Of a stretch of DNA of 29,743 bases, positions 21,735 to 29,743 are shown in pieces (within the stretch, counting starts at the first letter, position 1; every line of letters starts with the position of its first letter). This DNA comes from JANXQG01 sp037147235 (GTDB taxonomy: Bacteria > Planctomycetota > Planctomycetia > Pirellulales > Thermoguttaceae). The position numbers and the translations under genes are program-made. The DNA is taken from positions 1-29,743 of the forward strand of contig JBAWVO010000044.1 in NCBI GenBank assembly GCA_037147235.1, in the 5' to 3' direction. The notes under the pieces are model-generated. The model searched no databases, was not told where the DNA came from, and was given only the letters and a program-made list of their open reading frames with translations.

Positions 21735-24539
21735 TTACCTGGAAGGAGGTGAAAAATATGGAGGAGGAAGATTTTCCGTGGCCTCTTCGCCGGTGAACAA
21801 ACAACGCAGCCTGTTCCGGTCGATCCTATCATCAGTAGGCGACTTGATATCGTCAGGCAGATAAGATACTGAGATCGCGCCACAGGCCATTAACATAGCT
21901 TCGGCATGAAAGTTCTCTTTCGCTAAGCCGGCAAGCGGGTTCTTTTCGTCGTAGGTCCATTCCTCCGGCTTGGTCCAAGGAACCGCCCTCTCGAGATCCG
22001 CAACGACCACGATGACCTTCACCCACTCCTCATACATGCGCGGCATGGGGGGCGTAGGATCGGCATAGAATGTCTTGGGGCCGCGGACCAGCAGAAACCG
22101 TGTCTTGCCCGCTAGATCTTTGGCAGGAGTGACGTACCTGGCGTCATAGGGATCCCGATAAACTTGCGGCATGAGCGGGATCAATTCCCGGTTGTGTGGG
22201 CTATCCCACGGCTCGTCGAGGTGGAATCGCTTGTAAAGATCTTGCTGGCCCAGGTAAGGCAAGAGGGCCACCCGCCAACTCAGGAGCGGCTTCCCTTGCT
22301 TGTCGGCCAAATAGGCCGGCGGCATCGTCTGAAGCTTGCGACGGTAGGCCTTCACTCCAAAGCCGATCTCCTGCAACTGCAATTCTTCGGGGGCGGCAGG
22401 GACGGAAGGCAACGGCCCGACGGTTGGGGGACCGTAACACGGAGCCGAACCAGTCTGAGGCGGCATCGGGATAGGATTCGCCGCGCTGGGAAGGGGTGCG
22501 GTGTTGTAAGCAGAGGGTCTCGACGCGAAAGGGTCGGAAGTTGTGGCCGGCGACGAATAAGTGCGCACCGGCGACAAAGTGGCCGCCCTGGTAGCGGGTG
22601 CTGGCTGGATTGGCTGGATTTCCCCGGCTGGGGCCGGAACCTCTACTGGAACCGCAGTTGCGGCGGCGCCAATAAAAGGCATCTCATTTCTGGGTTGACC
22701 CTCGGCCGCAATCTGCTGCTCCAGCGATTGAGGACTTTCCATGGCGACGGTGGCGGTCCAGAGTAATCCGGTGCCCGGCAAAGGTTGACGGCTGATCAAC
22801 TCCAGCCCCTGCTTCGTGCGTCGCAGCGCGGCAGTAGATGGCACCATGTGCCGGCCGATCGCCGGGGCCGAAGGGATCGAGCCGAGCGGCAGTTGCTTTT
22901 CTTCGCCGAAAAGATCCGTGCTGTAAGACGCGACCAGTGGCACGAACGGATAGGCCAACTCGAAGAGCTTCGCCGTATCGACATAGACCAACATACTTGG
23001 GGAGTCGGTGCCCTCGATCAATCGGCTCACTTGCGAAACCGTGGCCAGCGACTTGTGCGCAGGGCCATGCTGGAGGTAGGCCATGATGTTTTGCGGCACC
23101 GTGGCGACGATCAACTCGCGATCCGTGGCACACCAAGCTACGGGGAGAATGCCCGTGTTGGTGAAGTAATAAATCTTCTGGCCGGCGAAACTACATGCGT
23201 GAAGTTGGGGAGCAGGGGAAGGGGACCGCTCAAGTGGATTCTTCGTCACTGCGCTCTGAAAACTCTTGGCGATGGAACTGCCGAGGAACTTGGCCTGGAT
23301 CACGGACAGCGCGTCGCGATCCCTGATCGGCACGACCGCCGTGAGGCCCAGCAGCACCAGACCGCCTTCGCTGGGCGAACTGTAGATGCAGCAGGTGTCG
23401 CCCAGGGCTTTCGGAAGATCGCGACGGAGATCGACTTGCAGCGACTTCGTGAGTGCGTCCAACGATTGCTCGATCCCGGTTCGCTGGACCGGTTCCATGT
23501 TTTCGATCATTGCCGTAACTTGATCGACGACCTTCTGGGCATCAAATCGCATGGCAAACGACAGCGTCGCATCGCGCGGAATGGGCGTCAGATCCCCCGC
23601 CCGTAGCGGCTGGTCGGAAAAGAGGCTCAGCAGGGGACCATTCGGCTCTCCGTCGGTCGAGAGCAAGAGCTTGCTCGTGAACGTCTCGCCTTCGAGGCCC
23701 GAAACCGAGCTTAAGGCCGAGAGCTTATCAAGCCCCAGGCGACGCAGGGCATTGCGGGTCTTGGGCATTGTCTTGTCGGTCGCCACCTGGTCGAGCAGCA
23801 TCTTGAGGTTGAGGTAGACAACGGTAGATACCCGTTCGACGGGCAACTGCTTGCGCAAAGTACCAAGCCAAGCAGGCGGTTCCTGCTGGCGACGCTTCAA
23901 GATTTCCTCGATACTGCCATCGCCGATTCCGAGAATGAAGTCGGTGCCTTGGAAACCGCAGGTAACAGACTCGATGTTCATGGAACCTGTGTGGCCGAAA
24001 CGATACCACGCATGGCCCGCGATCTGAACCTCCTTCACGTCGGCAGCCTTCACGTTCTGGCGAAATTGGTCGAAGGCGGCACGAAGTTTATCGGAGTCCT
24101 GACCGGCCACCACCAACATGCCTCCGCGGACATACTGAGGAGTGCCGTCCTTATCAGCCTTGATTTCCGTGGCGAAGATGGCCCCGGGATGCGCGGCAGC
24201 GATTTTGGCGAACTCCAGCGCGACCTGTAGGTATGCGGCATCGCCACGGTCCTTGGTGTCCGTCGGGTCTGGCAGTGCTGCTTTGGACACAAAGGTAGCC
24301 AGCGTGGCGAAGCAATGTTGGACTTCAGGCTCGGCCAGCAGTTGTTCCGTTTGATTCTTGCTTTTGGGATCTGGAACGGCCATGCCGGCCCAACTGACAT
24401 AGAAGAGGCATTTCTCAGGCGCGACACGTGCCAGGGCCGGATCTTCCGGTGCAGGCGGCAGGCCCAGTGGGAGCGTCCATCCACCACCAAAAATCGTCAG
24501 GAATAAGACGGAAAAGAATTTCGTAGCAACGGTTTCCAT
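21735..24539 (-). CDS. Large secreted protein with DUF1559-like C-terminal domain
   Basis: The 934-residue protein starts with a signal peptide (KFFSVLFLTIFGGGWTLPLG). A long region of about 600 residues, with no recognised domain, follows. It has a repeated alpha/beta pattern, for example KCLFYVSWAGMAVPDP and later SMLVYVDTAKLFELAYPFV. Next comes a Pro/Ala/Ser linker (about 630-715) and a C-terminal domain (about 718-920) like the DUF1559 domain common in planctomycetes: LSWRVALLPYLGQQDLYKRFHLDEPWDSPHN, VYRDPYD and a WTKPEEW motif. The start is ATG 24539, with GGAG 6 nt upstream. An in-frame TTG at 24551 overlaps that site. The function is unknown; an envelope location is likely. Confidence 0.85.
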   Translation of the reverse strand: METVATKFFSVLFLTIFGGGWTLPLGLPPAPEDPALARVAPEKCLFYVSWAGMAVPDPKSKNQTEQLLAEPEVQHCFATLATFVSKAALPDPTDTKDRGDAAYLQVALEFAKIAAAHPGAIFATEIKADKDGTPQYVRGGMLVVAGQDSDKLRAAFDQFRQNVKAADVKEVQIAGHAWYRFGHTGSMNIESVTCGFQGTDFILGIGDGSIEEILKRRQQEPPAWLGTLRKQLPVERVSTVVYLNLKMLLDQVATDKTMPKTRNALRRLGLDKLSALSSVSGLEGETFTSKLLLSTDGEPNGPLLSLFSDQPLRAGDLTPIPRDATLSFAMRFDAQKVVDQVTAMIENMEPVQRTGIEQSLDALTKSLQVDLRRDLPKALGDTCCIYSSPSEGGLVLLGLTAVVPIRDRDALSVIQAKFLGSSIAKSFQSAVTKNPLERSPSPAPQLHACSFAGQKIYYFTNTGILPVAWCATDRELIVATVPQNIMAYLQHGPAHKSLATVSQVSRLIEGTDSPSMLVYVDTAKLFELAYPFVPLVASYSTDLFGEEKQLPLGSIPSAPAIGRHMVPSTAALRRTKQGLELISRQPLPGTGLLWTATVAMESPQSLEQQIAAEGQPRNEMPFIGAAATAVPVEVPAPAGEIQPIQPAPATRAATLSPVRTYSSPATTSDPFASRPSAYNTAPLPSAANPIPMPPQTGSAPCYGPPTVGPLPSVPAAPEELQLQEIGFGVKAYRRKLQTMPPAYLADKQGKPLLSWRVALLPYLGQQDLYKRFHLDEPWDSPHNRELIPLMPQVYRDPYDARYVTPAKDLAGKTRFLLVRGPKTFYADPTPPMPRMYEEWVKVIVVVADLERAVPWTKPEEWTYDEKNPLAGLAKENFHAEAMLMACGAISVSYLPDDIKSPTDDRIDRNRLRCLFTGEEATENLPPPYFSPPSR

Positions 24540-24634
24540 GTCTGTCTCCAAAAAAGAAGGATATTTTCATCTGGCAACCACCGGGTTGATCCCTATGATA
24601 ACAAAATGCCGGTCAATGTGGGACTGCCCGTGTT

Positions 24635-24854
24635 GTTCGGCGCGGGTCTCCTGCTCTTGTTCGGCGCGGGGCTCCTGACCCCGCCGAAATGCTCGACCGA
24701 AGGTCTCCCGGTAAATCGGAGACCTTCGGTCGGCGGCGTGGCTCGGTCAGAGACCGGCCACAACAGGTCGGCGGCGTGGCTCGGTCAGAGACCGGCCACA
24801 ACAGGTCGGCGGCGTGGCTTGGTCAGAGACCGGCCACAACAGAGGCCACAACAG
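24635..24854 (-). repeat. Composite dispersed repeat (copy 2) with a 38-bp tandem array
   Basis: This is the reverse-oriented relative of 10376-10480. It begins with two partial GTTCGGCGCGGGTCTCC-type modules, has the GACCGAAGGTCTCCCGGT hairpin module, and ends in a 38-bp unit (GGTCGGCGGCGTGGCTCGGT...GGCCACAACA) at 24728, 24766 and 24804, with a partial unit at 24842. The third unit differs by one base. The rest of the 447-nt gap 24540-24986 has ACGCCAACGG repeats at 24943-24980 and no gene. Confidence 0.92.
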
Positions 24855-24986
24855 CCGAAACGAGTTGATACCGGTAGACGACAATAGCAGCATCCTGAAC
24901 CGACCGATAACCGCTTCGCGGTTGAATACTGGGGCCCCCTACGCCAACGGCGTTGATCATTCCCTACGCCAACGGCTACGCCGCCC

Positions 24987-27137
24987 CTAATCGCACGACT
25001 TCTTCCCGGATTTCGACTTATCGGCCTCATCGGGTTTGGTGGGAACGGCCTTTTCGGCTTCCTTGGGATCCTTGGGCTGGGGCGGGGTGCCGGAACCAGC
25101 AGCGCCGCCGCTGTTGATGTTGACCAGGGGGCCGAAAATATCGACGCCGATGGGCGAAATGTTGACGAAACTGCCGCCTACCTTGAGCGAAAGCTGTAGG
25201 CCGCCCTCGATCACGACCGTCATGCCGCCCTTGATGTAGACCGTCTGACCGGACTCCACGGCGTAGTTCATGCCGATCTTCTGTTGTACGTCCATGCCGA
25301 CATTTTGCGAGACCGTGCCGTCGATCTTCTCGTTGACGTCGCCTTTGACCTCGAGGTGCATGCCGCCATCGCCGACGCTGTGGGCCTCTTTCTTCTCGAC
25401 GACGATGTCGAGGTTGCCCCCGTCGGCGGCCTCGCCGTTGCCGACCATCATCTTGAAGTTGCCTTCGGTCTGCTCGATCTGGTGACGCTTGACCTTGAGA
25501 TGCTTGTCTTGATAGATCAATTCCCGCTGATCGCCGCCCTTCTTGCCGTCTTTCTCGTAACCGATGATCTCGTGACGGTTTCCGTAGATCCGCTCTTTGG
25601 AATCATTCTTGACGCGGCAATCCATGTCCTTCTCGGCATGGAGGTAGACCTGCTCGTCCCCTTTTTTGTCTTCAAAACGAAGTTCGTTATGCCCCTCGCC
25701 CCCCTTCGATGTGTTGGTCTTCAGGTAGCTCTTGGTCTTTTCGTCCGGCAGCGTATAGGCCGGCATCTGGTCGGCATTGTAGACCTGGCCGGTGATCAGC
25801 GGCCGGTCGGGATCGCCGTCGAGGTACGAAACGACCACCTCTTGGCCGATGCGTGGGATCGACACGAAGCCCCAGTTGCGGCCGGCCGAGGGGACCATGC
25901 AGCGAATCCAGCAGGAGCTTTTGTCATCCTTCTTGCCCTCGCGGTCCCAGAAGAATTGCACCTTGACGCGGCCGTAATTATCGGGGTAAATCTCTTCGCC
26001 GGAGGGGCCTACCACCACGGCGGTCTGCGAGCCGTGGATCACCGGCTTGGGCGTCAAACGGGCGGGTCGAAGCACGGCCGAATCGGGCACGCAGGTGAAG
26101 GTGTTCTGGTAGATATCTTCACCGGAAGCCGATCCGGTCGTATATTCCGGACCGGAAGCGGAATGGGTCACCGAAGTGATGACGTACTTCTTTCCCTTTT
26201 CGCTGGGGCTGATATGCTCCTCCATCGTGAACTTGCCGCCGGGAGAGAAGCTGCGGCATTGGCCGCCGCCATTGACCACATCGTGCGGCATCTCGTCTTC
26301 CTCCATGCGGATGCGGACAAGGGCCTCGCCTTCCGGCTTTTCGACATATTCGCCCGGATAGTCGAAGATTTCCCAGCTCTTGTTGCCGGGCAGATCGACG
26401 ATCGTGGTCGAATCGGTCTTGAGATCGGTTTTCGGTGTTTTGAAATTGTAGTCGGTGTGGGTCCACTTGCCGGGCCGATACTCGAATTGATGCTCCCAAC
26501 GGGTAATCCTATCGACGTTTGCGATCACGCTTTGGCGCATGAATACATCTTTTTCTTTGCAATCGACGTAGGCACTGACATCATCGCCCAGCACGAGGGT
26601 GTGTTTGCCGTCCTCGTGCTTGAAGAAGTAGAAAATGCCGTACTGCTCCATCAGGCGGGAAACGAAATTGAAGGCCGTTTCCCGGTACTGCACGCAGTAT
26701 TCACGCGTGGGATAGGACTTGGTCGGCGAGAATTTATAGTCGGAAATGCCGAACTTGCCGAAGACGTCCTTCAAGATCGCGGGAATGTCCTTGTCCTGGA
26801 AAATGCGGCAATCGGCCGTGCGAGTGAGCAGCCAGAGCGCGGGCACGACCTCGGCGCGATAGACGCTGTGGCGGTCGTTGGTGCCCTGGTAGGCAAAACG
26901 CGAAACAATGCCGTTAAAGAATCGTTCACCCCCCGCAGGGTATTTCAACTTGACGGTGACGTTTTTCCCGACGATTGCCTTGGCCTGAATGGCAGGATCT
27001 TCGGAAACCATGGTCAGCCCAAAATGAAAGGGCCGAGAGAACTCCTCGGTTCCTTGAAAACTCGTCAGGAGCAGTTTGTCCGGCCCCAGTGGAGTTGTGA
27101 CCTCCATGCGGTGCGGATCTTGTTTCAAGGCTGCCAT
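24987..27137 (-). CDS. vgrG: Type VI secretion VgrG spike protein
   Basis: VgrG trimers form the puncturing tip on the Hcp tube of the type VI secretion system. The 716-residue protein has a gp27-like part (about 10-355), including YCVQYRETAFNFVSRLMEQ and GIFYFFKHEDGKHTLVL. A gp5-like OB-fold follows (about 370-455: YPDNYGRVKVQFFWDREG, CMVPSAGRNWGFVSIPRIGQEVVVSYLDGDPDRPLITG). After this comes a beta-helix needle with repeated GDV/GMNY/GG turns up to about 675. The last 40 residues are a Pro/Lys/Glu-rich tail ending in KSKSGKKSCD, with no enzymatic domain, so it is not an evolved VgrG. AGGTG precedes the ATG by 5 nt. It lies 598 nt downstream of hcp. Confidence 0.95.
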   Translation of the reverse strand: MAALKQDPHRMEVTTPLGPDKLLLTSFQGTEEFSRPFHFGLTMVSEDPAIQAKAIVGKNVTVKLKYPAGGERFFNGIVSRFAYQGTNDRHSVYRAEVVPALWLLTRTADCRIFQDKDIPAILKDVFGKFGISDYKFSPTKSYPTREYCVQYRETAFNFVSRLMEQYGIFYFFKHEDGKHTLVLGDDVSAYVDCKEKDVFMRQSVIANVDRITRWEHQFEYRPGKWTHTDYNFKTPKTDLKTDSTTIVDLPGNKSWEIFDYPGEYVEKPEGEALVRIRMEEDEMPHDVVNGGGQCRSFSPGGKFTMEEHISPSEKGKKYVITSVTHSASGPEYTTGSASGEDIYQNTFTCVPDSAVLRPARLTPKPVIHGSQTAVVVGPSGEEIYPDNYGRVKVQFFWDREGKKDDKSSCWIRCMVPSAGRNWGFVSIPRIGQEVVVSYLDGDPDRPLITGQVYNADQMPAYTLPDEKTKSYLKTNTSKGGEGHNELRFEDKKGDEQVYLHAEKDMDCRVKNDSKERIYGNRHEIIGYEKDGKKGGDQRELIYQDKHLKVKRHQIEQTEGNFKMMVGNGEAADGGNLDIVVEKKEAHSVGDGGMHLEVKGDVNEKIDGTVSQNVGMDVQQKIGMNYAVESGQTVYIKGGMTVVIEGGLQLSLKVGGSFVNISPIGVDIFGPLVNINSGGAAGSGTPPQPKDPKEAEKAVPTKPDEADKSKSGKKSCD

Positions 27138-27170
27138 GGTGACACCTACTTAGTTTCTGTTGCGGAAAAG

Positions 27171-27661
27171 TAGGGTGGGACGAGTACAACGAGCCCCACC
27201 AATTCCGTTGCAGTCCACTTTTGGTGGGGCTCGTTTCACTCTCCCCTATACGAACCAGCTTAAGGAATTCACTCGTCCCACCCCACAATATGTCCGGTGC
27301 CTCGAAGCCCGCCCTGGGAACTCTTGCCCATTCATTCCTACGCCAACGGCGTTGCGTCCCCTAGCCCAGGGTTGCCGCGCAGGCTACCCTGGGAAACGGT
27401 ATCCACGAAACCTTCTACGCCAACGGCGTTGTGTCCCATTCCTGGAGTCGGCCATTTCTCCGCGATCCAATCATTCGTGCCGTCCTGAGACACAACCCCG
27501 TTGGGGTAGGGCCTCGTTTATTCCTGTTCCCAGGGTAGCCGCTGCGCGGCAACCCTGGGCTAGGGGACAGAATCCCGTTGGGATACCGAGATCCCAAATT
27601 GGACAATGAACCCAAAATCCTTAACTTCGTGCGTATGGGCTCGCTGCGCTCGTCCCACCCG
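27171..27661. repeat. Inverted-repeat island between hcp and vgrG
   Basis: The 598-nt gap 27138-27735 has no credible gene. GTGGGACGAG...GAGCCCCACC lies at 27171-27200. An opposite copy at 27223-27284 is split by about 30 bp, and a third is at 27635-27661. A 38-nt block at 27358-27395 (CCCCTAGCCCAGGGTTGCCG onward) has its complement at 27527-27566, identical apart from a 2-bp insertion. ACGCCAACGGCGTTG copies stand at 27350 and 27418. Confidence 0.88.
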
Positions 27662-27735
27662 ACGCTCGCGATTAACCCTTTCCGCAACAGAAACGACTAT
27701 CCGAAAACCGCTTCCGCCCAATTCCCACGGCGCAA

Positions 27736-28227
27736 CTAGTTACCGGAAACCTCGTTCGTTTCCGAATCGTACATGGCGGGGACGCTACCCGCGGAGTTGC
27801 CCATTTCGTCGTACTTGTTGTACTTCCACTCGATCTTCGTGTAGTTGAGCGTGACGCACTCCGACGGCACGGGGGACTGATCGCCCGAAGCATTGTAACT
27901 GTAGCTGCTGACGACCACGTTGGACAGTTTAAGCTCCATGTTCACGACGTTCTTGCCGCTGAGGTTACTGCACAGGTGAACGGTCACGGTATCGAGGAAC
28001 TTGCCGCTGGCGCAATAGGCGGCAAACTTGGGCGTTGACGTATCCCACGTCTTGGTCACGACGAGGTCGCCCAGCGACGTTTCGCCGTTTTGACGGCCAA
28101 TGCCTCGGGCGTCCGACGAAATCGAACGGTGAATGGGCAGGGAAATCGCTTGGACCTCGACCCACTTCTTGTGATCCGCATCGTCGACTTCGCCATCGAT
28201 TCCCGGAAGTTGAATGTAAGCTGCCAT
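27736..28227 (-). CDS. hcp: Type VI secretion Hcp tube protein
   Basis: Hcp hexamers stack to form the inner tube and also carry small effectors. The 163-residue protein matches the family: MAAYIQLPGIDGEVDDADHKKW at the start, then VQAISLPIHRSIS, LGDLVVTKTWDTSTPKFAAYCASGK, a VTVHLCS strand, and a C-terminal SECVTLNYTKIEWKYNKYDEMG. AGAGGAG precedes the ATG by 8 nt. It is the first T6SS gene here, with vgrG after a repeat-filled gap. The 288-residue candidate effector lies upstream in the opposite direction. Confidence 0.94.
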   Translation of the reverse strand: MAAYIQLPGIDGEVDDADHKKWVEVQAISLPIHRSISSDARGIGRQNGETSLGDLVVTKTWDTSTPKFAAYCASGKFLDTVTVHLCSNLSGKNVVNMELKLSNVVVSSYSYNASGDQSPVPSECVTLNYTKIEWKYNKYDEMGNSAGSVPAMYDSETNEVSGN

Positions 28228-28617
28228 TTGAAATACTCCTCTGAAAAACGGTTGACAAAAAAGCGCGGGAGCAAAACGATTTACTCCCTTCGCACCACCA
28301 ATTTTAATGTTCTGCCGCAGATGAATCAGCTCTCTTTCAAACTGACCCGCCTAGCTTTCAAGACTATTATCGCGGGTTCCATGCCAAGGTTGCGTGATTT
28401 CCCAAAAAATCTTTTGGCTCTTCGCCAAGTTTAAGGGGATCTGCTTGACAACCGCCCACGCAATATTAGAATACTGGTTACTGGCAGTTGTCCTGCTACC
28501 ATGCGGCGCGCGATTTAGCGGCGAAAACCGCGAAATGCGACCGTGCTGAGTAGAACTCCTGTCGGATAAATCAAATTTCCTGGCTCTTCGCGAACTGATA
28601 AAAGGAAGAGGTTTTCC
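28228..28617. other. Divergent intergenic region between hcp and the candidate effector
   Basis: The 390-nt region holds one clear promoter on the plus strand (28445-28472) and otherwise no gene. GGCTCTTCGC occurs twice, at 28416 and 28582. I see no convincing promoter for hcp on the minus strand. Confidence 0.5.
28445..28472 (+). promoter_or_regulatory. Sigma-70-like promoter of the candidate effector gene
   Basis: TTGACA (28445-28450), a 16-nt spacer and TAGAAT (28467-28472, one mismatch from TATAAT) form a near-consensus promoter. It points to the ATG at 28618 and would give a leader of about 140 nt. Confidence 0.65.
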
Positions 28618-29484
28618 ATGTCTGGTCTAACGGGTTATCAAGGTAGCGGGGCAACCCCGGTACTAATCGCCATCCTCGCGCAGCATCCCCTCGATACGAC
28701 CCTGCCCTCGTCGACTTTGGCAAAGAATTTGTTCGACAACAACGTCCTGCCCTATGCCAAGACGCACTGGGCCTATCATGGAGTAACTTGCAACTGCCAG
28801 AATCTGGCGGAAGCAATGGTCGCAAGCTGGGCCTACCTCAAAACCGCGACCGGACGGGGGGATATGCCCCAGGCGTCGCAAGAGGTCTGCTCCACCCAAG
28901 GGAAGTCGGTTATCACCATAAACCGGCCCGTGCTGGGGGGAATAGCAAAGGGCAACATCCGACTACAAACCACCGGACAGCCCGATGGAAGATGTCTGTT
29001 CGGAAATCATACGGTATGCCAGATCGGATCCGAATTCTTCGATCTCACCTATATGCGCAGGACGAATGATAAGGCAGACTGTATCCTACGCGATCTGAAA
29101 ACCAAAATTGGTGACGCGATCTGGGTGGTCGAGAACGCGCCCGGGAGGCTTCTCTACGTTCGCGACCCTCAAACGACCACAGCAGGGTTCGGCGACTGCT
29201 ACCATGAATTGAACGGCAGAGGCTGGCTTACGGCTCAGGACTGGAAGAGCAAAACCTCGCGCATGGGCCATACCCGTTCCAGGGATATGGAGAGCATGGA
29301 CGCCGCCCTGAAGGCCCTTGAGGCCAGAGGCTGGGTTGCCTTCCTGGCGTTGAAGACAGCCTTCTCGACTTGGGTCAAGCACAATCCCGATGAGGCCAAG
29401 ACGCGAGATGTTGACCATTGTGTAAGAGACATGGCCTCATTCCTGGGCATAAACCTGATGCAATTAGGCGTAAAGATCATCTAG
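28618..29484 (+). CDS. Candidate type VI effector with papain/transglutaminase-like core
   Basis: I recognise no named family. The 288-residue protein has what looks like a Cys-His-Asp core. GVTCNCQNLAEAMVASWAYL (55-74) has a Cys at the start of a helix (Cys60, with C58 as alternative). GNHTVCQIGSEFFDLTYM (129-146) has His131 on a strand and Asp142 on the next, the spacing seen in papain-fold and transglutaminase-like peptidases, deamidases and toxins. It has no signal peptide and no membrane segment. The C-terminal third (about 190-288) is unassigned. AAGAGG precedes the ATG by 8 nt. Divergence from hcp, with vgrG beyond, suggests a secreted effector. No immunity gene follows in the window. 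Confidence 0.6.
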   Translation: MSGLTGYQGSGATPVLIAILAQHPLDTTLPSSTLAKNLFDNNVLPYAKTHWAYHGVTCNCQNLAEAMVASWAYLKTATGRGDMPQASQEVCSTQGKSVITINRPVLGGIAKGNIRLQTTGQPDGRCLFGNHTVCQIGSEFFDLTYMRRTNDKADCILRDLKTKIGDAIWVVENAPGRLLYVRDPQTTTAGFGDCYHELNGRGWLTAQDWKSKTSRMGHTRSRDMESMDAALKALEARGWVAFLALKTAFSTWVKHNPDEAKTRDVDHCVRDMASFLGINLMQLGVKII

Positions 29485-29580
29485 CCTGCCCGAGGGAAGG
29501 TCTTTGTGAGGCACCGCATCTTTCGGCCAGCCAAGCGTCTTCATGGCCATTTATGGTCATTCCCGGCGCAGCCGGTATTC

Positions 29581-29707
29581 GGCCCGTGCTTTAGCACGGG
29601 TTTTGGGATGACCGTGATCGACCGCCCCCGCGTCCCGACCGCCTACGGCGGTCGGGACGCGGGGGGGAATGGGAGGTTTTGGGCGTGTAACCCGTGCTAA
29701 AGCACTT
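29581..29707. repeat. Nested palindromes with a 19-bp perfect stem
   Basis: CCCCCGCGTCCCGACCGCC (29625-29643), loop TAC, and its exact complement (29647-29665) form a very stable hairpin. It is framed by CCCGTGCTTTAGCACGGG (29583-29600, 8-bp arms) and GTGCTAAAGCAC (29694-29705), inverted with respect to each other. No gene is supported in 29485-29743. The hairpin could end the upstream transcript but lacks a T run. Confidence 0.9.
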
Positions 29708-29743
29708 GTCGTTACCCACATTTTACGTTATTGCCACCACGCT

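Noticed and set aside
21741..21794. AAGGAGGTG followed by ATG and a 12-codon frame on the plus strand
   Set aside because: The ribosome site is near perfect, but the frame is antisense to the end of the DUF1559-like gene, which encodes a Pro/Ser-rich tail that forces this sequence. Probably chance.
25284..27173. A 629-codon open frame on the plus strand opposite vgrG
   Set aside because: vgrG is certain on the other strand. The antisense frame has no family signature and no good start context, and is explained by codon bias of the GC-rich gene.
27160..27609. Open frame in the hcp-vgrG gap
   Set aside because: It is composed wholly of dispersed repeats, with no domain and no ribosome-binding site.
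28090..28434. 114-codon plus-strand frame crossing the hcp start
   Set aside because: Half is antisense to hcp, and the rest has no family features.
29506..29700. 64-codon frame over the terminal hairpins
   Set aside because: It runs through the 19-bp palindrome and has no homology or ribosome site.

Overview
The window looks like a chromosomal segment of a Pirellulales-type planctomycete. No marker gene proves this. The inference rests on a long secreted protein with a DUF1559-like C-terminus, a short SecA paralogue coupled to a proline-rich lipoprotein, an lpxB gene (so a Gram-negative type outer membrane), and many hairpin-forming dispersed repeats of the kind common in these genomes. About 25 protein genes are supported. 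No rRNA, tRNA or CRISPR array was seen.

Layout. Positions 72-1881 carry a prepilin-peptidase-like membrane protein, with both expected catalytic aspartates apparently missing, and a LOG/TIGR00730-family Rossmann protein. Positions 1915-4577 (minus) hold a lipoprotein gene overlapping by 4 nt a SecA-like ATPase gene that stops before the helical scaffold region. Position 4883 starts a SpoIIAA-like (STAS-fold) protein. Positions 5465-10217 (minus) form a lipid block in transcription order etfB, etfA, acyl-CoA dehydrogenase, fabI, with a recognisable promoter and a 16-bp palindrome in front of etfB.

Positions 10591-14003 contain hicAB, priA and a mazF-type toxin with an RHH-like antitoxin whose promoter and operator can be read directly. 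Positions 14431-15835 hold a Xre-like regulator and a CPBP/CAAX-protease-like membrane protein. Then come lpxB (minus), a nested inverted-repeat island, and yqgE.

Positions 18391-21039 form a compact, more A/T-rich Type II restriction-modification module: a 5-methylcytosine methyltransferase with its own N-terminal HTH, a convergent candidate PD-(D/E)XK endonuclease and a C-protein-like HTH regulator. The same 12-bp motif, GACAATATGTCA, lies upstream of both the methyltransferase and the regulator. nadD follows a 2.8-kb DUF1559-like gene.

Positions 24987-29484 are a small type VI secretion island. It has vgrG and hcp (minus) and, divergent from hcp, a 288-residue protein with a Cys-His-Asp arrangement like papain/transglutaminase-fold enzymes, which is a candidate effector. 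No other T6SS structural genes are present. Dispersed repeats fill almost every longer intergenic gap, and one simple-repeat tract sits in frame inside lpxB.
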